Made by a program: the position numbers and the translations under genes. A DNA stretch of 61,194 nt, taken from NCBI GenBank assembly GCA_000787465.1, contig JSYX01000161.1, positions 1 through 61,194 on the forward strand, read 5' to 3'. Source of the stretch: Thermomucor indicae-seudaticae (Eukaryota > Mucoromycota > Mucoromycetes > Mucorales > Lichtheimiaceae). The notes under the pieces are model-generated. The model was not told the origin of the DNA, ran no database searches, and saw only the letters and a program-made list of their open reading frames with translations. This document shows positions 46,038 to 56,558 of this stretch, one piece after another; the stretch's first letter is position 1; each line of letters starts with the position of its first letter.

Positions 46038-46550
46038 TTATGCCGGGTGTTCGACAAGCCTTTGAAATTCATCAGCGGTGATATATTCTTTAAGCTGAAC
46101 TTTCGTGTCTTCGTGCGCAGCGCTGATTATGGCCAGATAGCCTTCGGTCATGGTCCGTGTACTCAGCAGTTCAGGTTCGTCTGCCAGACGTGGGTTGATC
46201 TCGAGTAACTTGCCGTGCATGTGTGCTCGAATAGGGTATCGATGATCGCTGTTAACGAGTTCTAGGATGACAGTGCCCGGTTTTATATTGGACCAAGATT
46301 TTAGCGCGGACTCAATCCGGACAGGTGCTGCTGATAGAGCTGGATGGCGGGGGGTGATGCCTAGTACGCAAACTTTATTGGGTGCTTGTCTGACATACAC
46401 GGCTTGATCAAGGTCATTGTTCTCGACATGGTAATGAAGCGTGTAGTAGCGCGAAAGAAAAGCAGTAGAAGGCTCTGTGTTCCAAGACGCCACCAGATCC
46501 AGGTGTTGCTTCACGTCGTAATCTCCGTGTTCGTCATTCAGAATGTCCAT
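46038..46550 (-). CDS. ABITRAM: Abitram/FAM206 (Simiate) homologue
   Basis: Single exon, 170 aa. It matches the Abitram family along its length: LSRYYTLHYHVE near the start, KVCVLGITPRHPAL, then MHGKLLEINPRLADEPELLSTRTMTEGYLAII, and ITADEFQRL near the end. The fold resembles a biotinyl-lipoyl/GcvH-like barrel. In mammals the protein (Simiate, actin binding transcription modulator) is nuclear and is reported to bind actin and affect transcription. Its role in fungi is unknown. The ATG at 46550 is chosen because the in-frame sequence upstream is not family-like and includes a T-rich run. Confidence 0.88.
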   Translation of the reverse strand: MDILNDEHGDYDVKQHLDLVASWNTEPSTAFLSRYYTLHYHVENNDLDQAVYVRQAPNKVCVLGITPRHPALSAAPVRIESALKSWSNIKPGTVILELVNSDHRYPIRAHMHGKLLEINPRLADEPELLSTRTMTEGYLAIISAAHEDTKVQLKEYITADEFQRLVEHPA

Positions 46551-47007
46551 CGAGTGACAACAGGGAAAAAAAAAGAAAGCGCGGAGTGTTGCTGAGCCGA
46601 TCGGATTTTCCCTTTGACAACAACGCCTTGTTTCTTTGCGGCACAGTTTAACCCATGAGGCTGTGCCAAAAACGCATGTAGGCAACAAGATTGGATCAAG
46701 GCAGCTATAAAATTAGGTCATTCAAGGTTGCACAGTGGCAGTTAAAGGGGGATCGGCGGCGGGAGACTGAGCCACAGCCAAATTTAGTAAAGCCAATCAT
46801 ATCTCGTCTCGCAGGAACCCGCCACAGCGGTTTTGCTCTTTGGGCTGAGGCTGAATACGCGCCACACAGACGGAAAAAGTACATAGACGGAGCTGCTCGT
46901 TGTTGTTGTTAATTATAACTTCAGATCGAAACTCGCTCTTATAAAAAAGCACGTCAACATTTGGCTGGGGTCAACAACAACAACATCTTTTGTCTGCATT
47001 AAAAGTC
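46551..47007. promoter_or_regulatory. Divergent spacer, Abitram / WWE protein
   Basis: 457 bp shared by two divergent starts. A TATA box for the plus-strand gene is listed separately. A GTTGTTGTTGTT tract and a CAACAACAACAACA tract flank the leader (46900-46985) and could pair with each other. Confidence 0.55.
46940..46948 (+). promoter_or_regulatory. TATA box of the WWE gene
   Basis: TATAAAAAA, 60 bp before the start codon. Few genes in this window have so clear a box, which hints at regulated or high expression. Confidence 0.65.
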
Positions 47008-47250
47008 ATGGCGTCCGCAGTTGAATGGGTCTACAGCGCTGGAACATCCTGGGCTCCCTTGGATCAATACACACAAAGCATGATCGAAGCTCTCTTCTCT
47101 AGGAACGCTGCAAGCTGGGTCCACAGCAGTCCGTCCTTTGGCAACCAACCTGTCTTTATCGATACAGCCGAATTGATCCTTATGTACAGTGGTTGTGCTT
47201 ACACCATTGCTCGTCGTATGGTTCCCAACCGCTCCTCCAAACGGCGTTAA
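47008..47250 (+). CDS. Stand-alone WWE-domain small protein
   Basis: Single exon, 80 aa, nearly all of it one WWE-type domain. EWVYSAGTSWAPLDQYTQ gives the first Trp and the central Trp, then MIEALFSRNAASW (the iE-A helix), FIDTAELILMY (the vdf strand) and a closing YTIARR. WWE domains bind iso-ADP-ribose in poly(ADP-ribose) chains, in PARPs and RNF146-type E3 ligases. Here no other domain is fused. Poly-ADP-ribose or ubiquitin-linked roles are inference. The ATG follows a strong TATA box by 60 bp. It could act as a reader or adaptor, or may have lost ligand binding. Confidence 0.8.
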   Translation: MASAVEWVYSAGTSWAPLDQYTQSMIEALFSRNAASWVHSSPSFGNQPVFIDTAELILMYSGCAYTIARRMVPNRSSKRR

Positions 47251-47954
47251 CATCCTGTCTATTCTACATCACTCTTCTACCCATATTACCTTCCTACGTT
47301 TTATCATCTTCACGTTATAGCATTTATGTAGCATATCAATTAATTGATCTTTTTTATGCAATCTCATTCCCTTAATTTATACATCACAGTTAGCATATGT
47401 AATTCATTGATCTTTTATGGAATTCCTATGCCAGATTTTCCGTTTTAGCACTTGACAATAAATACTGTTTGAGGTGTAGTGTGCGAATCAAAATATGAAA
47501 TGTACAGTAACCGCGCGATATATCAAGTGGACATACGCCTGGAAAAAGCAAATCCGTGATTGAAGAGGTCGATCGGTATATCGATTTATCAAATATCGAT
47601 ATATCGCGCGGGTACCGTATTCCAGTGACATACATCCAATCGAAATGGTATGAATGTCGCTTGCACCAAACTGCTTGATCTCGCGTACCTGCCGCTCATT
47701 CAGCGATTGCCCAACCAGAATAGCACGAAAGTCATTTATTGATGGCCACCAAGTCAAAGCTCGGACCAGCTCTTCCGTGGAGGTACGCGCAATATCTTTC
47801 AGGTATGCGCCACTTTCGAGCAGTCTAGCGCATTGTTTCAAGCAAGACTTTTGGTTGCAGAAACAAAACAGGAGACGATTACAAGTAACGCGACAAGGCG
47901 AGGGGTAAAGGGAATATATACAGGGTCGAGTCGTGGGCGTGAGGTGGGGCACAT
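47251..47954. other. Spacer with an unresolved open stretch and inverted repeats
   Basis: 704 bp downstream of GID4 (-) and of the WWE gene (+). On the minus strand, about 47850-47690 reads like an exon (LLESGAYLKDIARTSTEE, then LVRALTWWPSINDFRAIL) ending at a CAG/GTACGC donor. I found no start codon, partner exon or family, so it is not called a gene. Inverted repeats in this region are listed separately. Confidence 0.35.
47511..47611. repeat. Nested inverted repeats (14-bp and 9-bp arms)
   Basis: CCGCGCGATATATC at 47511-47524 is perfectly inverted as GATATATCGCGCGG at 47598-47611. Inside, TATATCGAT (47577-47585) and ATCGATATA (47595-47603) form a second perfect hairpin with a 9-nt loop. 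The two overlap on the right arm, so they are alternative folds. Could be a small MITE remnant or a terminator-like structure. Confidence 0.6.
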
Positions 47955-49074
47955 TCAGCGGAATTCAAAGTTACCAAAGCAACGCGAATCCACATGTCGT
48001 AGACTCAATTCTTGATACCTGTTAGCAGCCAGAGAGTTACTATCCATCAATCAAAAGGATTTGTTTTCAAAACTTCCTGCAATATCTTCGTTTTTACTGT
48101 CTCTGTTGACTGTTCTTTTTTACTTACCATTCATTATGTTGGCGATAAAAGTAATATCCAGATATTTCGTCAGTAGATCGTCGATAACAAATGTAATAAA
48201 ATCCGGCAAAGCTTGCGCCATCAATATTTTCCACTCGATGATTAGGGACCAAAAAGTGTTCTTTCCAACGCATATAGACATAATCTTCATCTGCTGGGTC
48301 ATAGACAAACCCATCTTGGTTAAAAACGTTGATATATGGCTCAAACGACGGAAACCGTTTCTAGTATTATTTTCGCCGTTAAAACCCGCCGTCTTGCCAT
48401 GAGTAGAAACAAATTTACCCAATGTATTACGTCAATATGCTGCTGTGCCTGCCATTTTCGCGTGAGAAAAGAGTACTTTGGCCCAATGATCTCACCCTCA
48501 AAAAATGTCTAGTGCGAGTCAGTTTTATCTGCCCACGGCCCACTTTCCCAGGAACTTACTGTCAATTCTGGAAACTCGGTCGTGAGGTTCTTTATACAGA
48601 GGTATCCACTCAATGTACTTTCCTTGACGTCTACATGCTAAGGGGAGAGAGAGTGTTACGCGGTTTCTTTTTCCTCGTAATATTACGGGGTACCTGGATA
48701 TCCACCACGACGTCATAACTCGTCGAGCCGCACTTTTGAATACCCTCAAAGCGTGAACCCGCGTACAGTGATCCCAGACGACTTCCCGGTAATCTCTTTG
48801 TAGAAATATCAACCCACATTTCATCATCGGCACGGCATGAAAGCAATGGTATTTTCCGCTTCTTCTTCTTTCTCAAACTGGACTTTTCCATCGGATCGGT
48901 TGTTTCTTCAGAGTCGATGCGCATGCTGGCTACACCTCCTTTCGACGATGCTATCTTGCTGTTACTGCTTAGTTTTGGGTATCCTGTGTAGGTCGACCCC
49001 GGCTGCCGACCGTCCAAGTCCATAGAGACCGATTGTACGGAAGTAGTAGTAGTAGCTGAAGAGGCACTGGGCAT
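47955..49074 (-). CDS. GID4: GID4/Vid24, substrate receptor of the GID/CTLH E3 ligase
   Basis: Exons (high to low) 49074-48694, 48637-48560, 48508-48419, 48360-48128 and 48018-47955, giving 281 aa. A disordered basic N-terminus (about 85 aa) precedes the Vid24 beta-barrel: [86 protein letters not shown] and a closing [11 protein letters not shown]...FGNFEFR. GID4 binds N-terminal Pro degrons, for example of gluconeogenic enzymes, and docks them on the GID RING ligase. The last exon was found because the family must end in F-E-F-R; the preceding intron is longer than average (109 nt). An alternative ATG at 49194 would add 40 residues. Confidence 0.93.
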
Positions 49075-49498
49075 AATGATGAACGAACAAGGAGTGACGC
49101 CTGGAAACAGAAAAAAATAGCTCTTTGGGCACAAGTTCGGGACTTGAATGGGATGTTGCCTTCGCTGGATAGGCCCCCGACAATGCGAAGTCATTGATTG
49201 AACGGTTTTGCGTTATTATTTTATGGCACAGTCAAAGAACGTCAATGTTGCCGTGGAAACAAGTGCAGCCTTGCACGTTTTGGTTCGACAAAAAAGCAAT
49301 GTCCTGAGCAACGGGATAGGTCATGCCACGAACTTAATATGCGATACTATCTATACACGACATCCGTTATCAGATTTGAGAAAAGTCGACCTGGGTATCT
49401 GTACCATAGACAATAGCCTTTTCGGTGTGCATGAGGGAACCCATTATCCAGGCAAAAAGCAATTACATGCATCGAACAAATATGTCTTTATGATGATT
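49075..49498. other. Spacer upstream of GID4
   Basis: 424 bp between the GID4 start and the stop of the next minus-strand gene. The GID4 frame remains open to an ATG at 49194. No other gene is seen. Confidence 0.4.
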
Positions 49499-51933
49499 TT
49501 AAAATACATAGTTCCCTCCATATTTGAGGGAATGTATTGCTTGATCCAATCGTTCTTCTAAGGAAGGTGGTTTTTCCAGAAGCGGGGGTGGTAGTGCAAA
49601 ATCGTGCTGCTGTTCGGATATCATTTCCAGTAAGCCCGGCAGGGTCACTTGGGGAGCATAATAGACGTCAGTGTTGCTGGCGGTGGCGGTGTGACTTTGT
49701 GGAATGTGTTTGGCGTAATAGGACGACTTTTCGGATGATGGTCGATACGGGGATCTCTTTGGTAAAGGAGGGGGCTGGTGTTCGGCTGTGACAGGTGAGG
49801 TAGGTGGTGAATATTCTTGAATGCATTGAGGATTCAAGCCCATCAAGGCAAGTACTCGCTCTTCTATTTCTTCCTCGGTTTCTTCTTCTTCTTCTTCAAT
49901 CCATTCTTCAATGGCACCTTTGGTTTCTGATTGCTTGGGTGCATAGAAGCTCTTTCGGTGTCCTTCCTTTTTGACGATACCCCACATGACAGATCCATCA
50001 CTCATCTCACGGAGTTCCACTCCTTCTAAGCGATGAAGCGATGTGTTGTCCGTATCTCGTGCTTTGCTTGGCCGCTTCAGAGAATGATGATGATGATGAT
50101 GAGGAGGAGGTGCCAGCATGGTGGCGACCTCAAACTGTGGAAGTCCGTCGTCTGGTGTTTTGGGTCCGTCGTCCTTCATGGAGAAATCACTCTTGCCAGA
50201 GGTAGTAGAGCTCCTTTGACTATTGCAGCAGCTGTCGCTGCTATCGCCGTGGGAGGGTATGCTGGCCAAGAAATTGAGCGAGTCTGGTTGAACGTAAATA
50301 ATGGTGCGACGCACCACTTGGGCTCGCTCTTGTTGTTGTTGTTGTTGCGCACCCATGTTGACTGTCTTGGTCACTCTCTTTGGCTTTGTAGCTCGACTCA
50401 AGAGCTGTGATAACAAACGTACTCCTTTGTTGTTTGTCTCCGCTGTTTCCGGGTTACTGTCTCCACGATTTGGATCAGGTCTTTCGTTTGCTGGTATGGC
50501 GTCGTGTTTCTGCGTTACATCTGCTTCGTGTCTTAGAGCAGCTGCGGCTGCAGGCGACATGCTGTTCTTGAAGCTATTCCTGGTACTTAAATTCCGTACG
50601 AGACCGCGTATGGATGCCGTTGACTGTGATCGGGCGCGAGTAGCCTGTTTTAGACTTCCAAACAATCCCAAAGGCTTGTTATTCGCTACGCCCGGTCCTG
50701 TTGTAGGGCTCTTTTGCATGGATTGTGGTTTTCCCCGCGAAGGTCGCCTTGATGGGCCACTGTTATTTGCAAGAGCAATCTCAGCGGCGCTAATATCGAC
50801 GTCCATGTGTTCCTGGAATCGTGATTTTCGGCGTGTCATGGGTTCTTCGACCAAGACCTTATCACCTGATAGCCGTGACAATGGGATTGATTGATCGTTC
50901 TCCTTGTTGTTGTATTGTATGGGTAGAGATGACTTCTTTTTGAGGAACCAGGGTCCTTCCCATGATGGCCGCTTCTCCCTGTTACTGTCTCGCTTTTTCA
51001 AAAGTGAAGTTGACATGGAAGCTAATCCTCGTGATCGTGAAGGTTTCATTGCAGTAGGCGAGAGCGGAGGTGGGATGGGTGCAGGACGAGGTGAAGTAAA
51101 TGCAGCAGGGTCTGACAGTTTTCCATGATTGAGCGGTTTGGGCCGTGTATCACCTTGAATGAAGAACAATGAATGAGAACAATGTAGGCCACGTGGGGTT
51201 GCCTTTGTGCGACATTTTACCTTGACGCTCAGGAATCTGTAATCTGGATGGTTGTTGTCTGCTTCGATTGAGTTTCGAGAGGAGAATAGAATCTGGCATG
51301 TCATTGGATATTTCCGTCTTTTCATCGCCTCGAGGGGCAACTTCTTTGTTGCGTAATTTCTGCAATTCCAGTTCGTCTTGTTCTGTCGCGACAATCCTGC
51401 TTTCTTGTTGCTGTGATTGCAGAAGCGTTAGTCGATTTTCATGGAGATATCGTGCAAAGCCTGCCACGTCGATTGGTTTGCTTTCGGCTGTCGTTTCAGT
51501 TGGTTGAAAATTGTGCTCCGTCTTATTGGTCCAGTCGCAGAGTGCGGAACAGCAAAAATTGAGCACCTGGTGCGGTTTCTCTGTCCTTACATTCAACACT
51601 TACCACACTCGATCCCCTGGAAGCATAAGACTCCGCTGTCGCCGCCCTGCCCCGTCTATCGTCGCTTGGTGGGATATTTTTGACCTCGTCAGGAGATGAA
51701 TTTGCGTGTGAAGAATGGCCCTTCATATCTAAACTGTCGGTTTGGTAGTTGTTACGGCCGTCGTCTATATCATGATGTCTGCTTAGGTCGACGTCGTCAT
51801 CTGGATCCTGGTAGTCGCCGAATATACTAGCATAACCAGACCAGTCGCATCCATTTTCATGGTCTTGTTCCTCTATCATACTTTCTTCACGGATCGCTTC
51901 GTGGATCAACGTAACTGAGCCGTTGTTTATCAT
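49499..51933 (-). CDS. Large disordered protein of unknown function
   Basis: Exons (high to low) 51933-51604, 51521-51221 and 51153-49499, giving 761 aa. I do not recognise a family. The N-terminal 100 residues are acidic (DPDDDVDLSRHHDIDD). A helix with AGFARYLHENRLTLLQSQQQ follows, then long Pro/Ser/Arg-rich stretches, Gln and His runs (six consecutive His from a GAT/ATC repeat near 50075-50095), a possible structured strand (LREMSDGSVMWGIVKKEG) and an acidic Glu run. The C-terminus ends in a short helix (PSLEERLDQAIHSLK). The many SP and RxxS sites would suit a phosphorylated scaffold or polarity protein. Splice junctions keep phase, and the ATG at 51933 is the first in frame. Confidence 0.72.
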
Positions 51934-52183
51934 TTTCGGTTGTTGAATGCTTTTTTCTTTGTTGCAAAATGGGTCGTGTTTGAATGAAGGACAGAGGAAG
52001 AACTATATCAGGGTCAAGAAAGCAGAAAAGAATGGAGCATGCAAAAAGGAAGGAAGAAGGAAGACCGTTAATTGCTCGATGCCGTGCAAAAGAAAAACGA
52101 TTCTTTAGAAAATGATAAGAGAGTTTAATTGTCTTGTTACACGGGACTAGTATACAAATGGAAGGTCTTTCCGATGGTGGTGG

Positions 52184-55040
52184 TTAATAATATCGTCTTG
52201 CATTCACAAAGGTCATTAATGGTGGCCATTGCTCCGGGCCTCCTCCTTGTTCCGGTCTTTGCTGTAGTTGCTGTTCGTCTTCCGACGAGCCAAGCAATTC
52301 AACAGGTATTTCTTTCTCCATGCCTTGCTGTTTGGCGATCACTTTGAGCCGGGGTAATTTCACCTTGCCTGCCAACAGGGGATAACATGTGTAATGGTAG
52401 GTTGCCCGAGATAATGGTAACACACGGCCCTTAACCAGTTTGAGTCCCGAAAACGCAAATGCATCACTCAATTCTACAGAGGCTGTATACTCTGCTAGAT
52501 GCACCGTCGGATTGTGCACTGTATAATGGAGTGTAAAAGGTTCTCCCACGTAAATCTCGTCAGGAACCTCTAAATTATTGTTCGTTCGCATTGTGCTACT
52601 ATTAATAAACCATCATAAAACGGTTCATATGTTCTTGCGCATTTACCAGCGATCACCAAAAGACTTGGCTTTCGAAACTCCAACATCGGCAAGGGCACAT
52701 CTGTCCTGAAATAGGAGGTGTCCCCGCCCCTCCTAAGATTAGGTTCAAAAATTAGCAACAACCAAGATGTTTCAAGGGCGCACACCACTCTACCGTCGCC
52801 AACGGATAACAACTGAACCAACAGGCACAGATGGTTGTGGTTCTGTCACATCTTCTGTTGCCAGATGGAACAGGTATTTGGCGTCGTATATATGATCAGC
52901 GGCCCAAACTAGTTAAGAGGAAGTCAATCAGTTGGTTATGCAACTCTATTAGCCACATGTATCAGGAACTTACTTTGATTATTGGTCAATGTACTCGAAT
53001 CGGAAATCAGAGTCAACCGTGTATTGGGATGAACCAATGACTATTTGGGACGGAACAGACGTTAGTGGAAGCTTTAGCTTCGCCCTTCCGCGCGCCTCCC
53101 CAACCCCGGCCTCCGCTCGCTTCCCCCTTGTTCCCTTCGGACTTACTGCTTGCTTCAGTTCAACTTGGTCGACCTCCAGGTCGCATGTCGCACAGCACCG
53201 AATGGAAGCAACGACCAACCATTTTTCACTTTTCCCAAGTTCGGGTGAGGCCGACGAAGGAGGTCGCTCCGCTTGAGCGAAAAGTCTGAAAGTACTCTCA
53301 AAGGGTGTTCTAAAGTTGATTCGTATTGTTTCAGTTTTCTCGACATATTGTGATGGATCTTTGTCCTTGGTATCTGCTGATACGTATCGTGCCTGGCAAA
53401 CATAAAGCTCGTATAAACATTCATATATTCAACGCTTAGCATTAACTAACCGTCAGCGTCACGATTCGTATGCCAGGGGAATCCTTGCCGCAGAGGTATA
53501 CTGACTTGCTACAAGACTCGGACGGGCCAACGCGCCCCAGCTCTATGCTTTGACTTGCCTCCTTCTGATCTTCGTTATCAGCCGTAAAAGTAACATAGTC
53601 CTGGGCTATTACGCAACTTATGAACCATGCAATGCTTGCATGTAAAGGTCACTCCTCCTTACCTTCGCCCACTGTGTCCTTGATATTTACATGAAGAGAT
53701 ACATCAATTGCATCGTCTTCTTCGTTTTCAACTTTCACCCGGAGCTCAAAGAGTTCGTCCAGAAGTGCTTGAGCGGAATACTCTGTAAACATTTTTACAC
53801 GGGGTGGCCTCCGAGTAATCCTTCAAAAGATTTGGGTCATCCTTATGATTCAGATACGCTCGATGTAAGAAACAGATGTACCTCGTCATGTTTACTTCGC
53901 CACGCCCATCGAGCAGGGTGTAACTCGGACGAGCTCTACCTAAAACATACAGCGTCAAGTCTGTCAGCCTCCTACGCATATACAATTCAAGACTTACCAG
54001 GAGATACCTCGAGCCATTTTCGTCTACTGTGGGCCTGTTCTTCATTTTGTACCCTGTCCATATCATAATTCAACGCTACATGCCATTGCGACGACTTGAT
54101 ATCTAGACACACGCCAATAATCTAACCAAAGGAAAAGACGGCTATAAGTCATGGCAGTCAAGAGTAGCGACTAAAGACTCACTCTGAGTTCATCGCAAGT
54201 TTCGGGCACAACATGGGCCTCGAAGACTTTTGTTTGACCCTTGATAACCCGGAGGTCTGCTTGCGACCAAAACCAGCCTGCATATTCACCGTCGGCGCGT
54301 CTTTGGGCTTCATGACAGTTTATAAGCTCGTAGGGCAAAACCATATCTTCTCCATCCATATCAGCATCGACAATGACATGGTTATACTGCGGATCATTAA
54401 AGAGGATCCTGACTGCATTGAACCGGAACGGACGCGGTGGACTGGTCTTGCCAGCCCGAAGCGTGATCTGGAACGGAACCAGGGTATTCACAAAATTGGA
54501 ACGTGATTTGAATTGGACATGGCAAGTAAGCAACGGGTTTATCTGTTCAGCATTTATAGAGAGAGACATGGGATGATGGTCATTCTTGCTGCGATTCTTC
54601 AAGGTTTCAAAGAAGTCGGTTTGGATATCGACACGCTTTTGCTCTGACATTGGCAGATCACTCGCCAAAAGCTCAAAGAGGCATTCAATAGCACGCTCCC
54701 AGTAGCCCAGCTCCTTGGCACAACGTAGCGACCATCGCAAGATCGACGTCAAGATCATGTTCCAGTTTTCCTTTCTGTATGTTTTGCCGATTCGCTCAAA
54801 GAACTTGAGCGCCATGTCGTATTTGCCAGCTTCAAAATAAGTTACAGCGATCTCGGCCGCTATATAAAGCATCATGCGTCCGCTTCTTTGTTTCTTGAAT
54901 TGCTCGTAGCGCTTTGTCAGTAACTCGATCTTCTGGCTCGAATTGTCCACCTGTCTCTCTTTGGAAAGTAGATTTTCTAATGCAGTAGTAGGCTCATTGT
55001 GGTTGCTTGCTCGCTTTTCTCCTCCTTCTGCCTCGTCCAT
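52184..55040 (-). CDS. TRAPPC11: TRAPPC11-like (foie gras/gryzun) protein, N-terminal half missing
   Basis: Exons (high to low) 55040-54183, 54121-53998, 53939-53882, 53820-53663, 53605-53451, 53392-53147, 53040-52974, 52908-52794, 52732-52647 and 52569-52184, giving 750 aa from the ATG at 55040. It matches the second half of TRAPPC11: RMMLYIAAEIAVTYFEAGKYDMALKFFE (end of the foie gras domain), FRFNAVRILFNDPQYNHVIV, SIRCCATCDLEVDQVEL, and a C-terminal gryzun part with EVPDEIYVGEPFTLHY and SDAFAFSGLKLVKGRVLPL. TRAPPC11 is part of TRAPPIII in ER-Golgi traffic and autophagy. Animal proteins are about 1130 aa; the first ~450 residues are not found upstream. The same frame continues open upstream of the ATG to about 55166, with family-like SRLAVLCASERR, so homology starts mid-domain. 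Either this is a truncated or split gene, or there is a distant exon. Confidence 0.8.
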
Positions 55041-55155
55041 TTCGAAAGATCGTTGTCGGCGTTCGGAAGCACATAAGACAGCCAAACGAGAGCACTTAAA
55101 TTGATTTTCGCCCAGAAATGTTTCCGATACGAATTGTTGAAGTAGAACACGACGG

Positions 55156-55858
55156 CTACTCAACCTTCAGCATGTACATGACAGCGACGAGATAGGTAAT
55201 ACTGTAACCGGCCAATATATTCAATTTGGCAATATGATCTGTTGTATGGAAGCTTTTGGGTTCACGCAGGGACATTGTCCAGGCACAAGTGCTGTTGCCA
55301 GTATTGACAACCATGTAATCGAGATTTCGCGTGAACGCAGGAGTTATAGCAATTTTGTGCAAATACAATAACTTTGCAACACTCATTAAAGGATAACCCC
55401 AATTCAATTGTACCTGACGTGCTTAATCTATAAGCAATGCATTTTTTCAAGCAAATAGCGACCTTCGTCCTTGTAAAAACTTCTCTGTATGTTCGTTGTT
55501 TATTGAATTGATGCACGATCGACTTGATCTTCAAGCGTCGCTGGGATTTCATCGGGTGAAATCAGGTCTTAGAAATCTTAAAACGCCACGGTTTTGTAGT
55601 ACATGCATATATGTTTAGTCAAGGGAATTTTCTACCTTCAGACGAGCTTGGAGATCATCATAGTAGTCCTGATTTGTGATGATTCTATAATGTTTTTCGG
55701 ATACTCGGTTTACATTAGCATCTAGATAAGAAAGAGACTGTTAGCTTTTTCGTGAGATCCTAGAGGATAACAACGACTTCTATATTACAGAGTATTGATC
55801 ACGCGTGAGCATACGTACTGTCGATGGACGTGATGTTTCTATGCAGGGGACCGGACAT
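55156..55858 (-). CDS. Small unrecognised protein with a C-terminal membrane-like helix
   Basis: Putative exons (high to low) 55858-55819, 55721-55636, 55540-55463 and 55413-55156, giving 153 aa. The first two exons have good GTACGT and TAG signals and join in phase (MSGPLHRNITSID, then NANVNRVSEKHYRIITNQDY). The third is basic (ARLKRRLKIKS) and the last ends in LAGYSITYLVAVMYMLKVE. The donor of the third intron (GTCGCT) is weak, and an alternative reading through it exists, so the C-terminal half is uncertain. I recognise no family. The stop codon lies just upstream of the TRAPPC11-like frame on the same strand, where the missing TRAPPC11 N-terminus would be expected. Confidence 0.4.
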
Positions 55859-56558
55859 TAATTATAAACTCTATGGCAGATAACGATGTGTATGTAATAT
55901 CTTTTGATGGTTCATTAGAAGAATTGCTAGTATGTCTGGGCCATGGACCAGTCGCAGTATCCGGAGGCGATCAGTAAGTTATAGAAATGCTGCAGAGTAT
56001 ATGAAATGCATGAAGCCCAGCCATTGCAAGTGTAGACGGCATCTACCAGGCTCCAATCACACAAACTAGAAGACTTGGCCAATGAACCGCCATTACAGTG
56101 AACAATACAAGAATTGGATTAGTCTATTCCATAACTTTTTACTGATGGGGTACGACACATAGCCAGAGAGTTAATTTTCAGATAAAGTCCACGATCGCCC
56201 ATCCCTTGACATGATTTAGCAAACTCCTTTTTGGACTTCTTTACAGTTATTTAAATCCATCTTCCTCCCTCAAGCGTAGAAGGCAAGCTCACTGAAGTAA
56301 AGTTTACATCTCTTTCGTTATATTTATATACTGTCTTTCCCCTTTTCGAACACTCCCAACATTTCCCCCTGGTTTCTTTGACTCTTAGTTTTGACCGTAA
56401 CGATTGGTATTATCTCGATCACCCGGTCAGCCCCGCTCCTTTTTGTATGGTTCTCCTTCTTGCATATTCCTTTTGTCTAGCTGCATCCAAACTTCTTTCT
56501 TTTCTTTCTTGTCCTTCTCACTCATTAATTGCATCCGCCTGGGAAATTGCTGACACTA
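55859..56558. promoter_or_regulatory. Divergent spacer before VTC4
   Basis: 700 bp. The last 300 bp before the VTC4 ATG are strongly pyrimidine-rich (56260-56540), typical of a fungal leader. No Pho4-type CACGTG box is seen. No gene found. Confidence 0.45.

Noticed and set aside
48120..48422. 100-codon minus-strand open frame within GID4
   Set aside because: Wrong frame. It includes intron sequence, and the conserved GID4 residues are in another frame once spliced.
50301..50894. 197-codon plus-strand open frame
   Set aside because: Antisense to the disordered gene. It begins with a Cys run produced by the complementary Gln-codon repeat; not protein-like.
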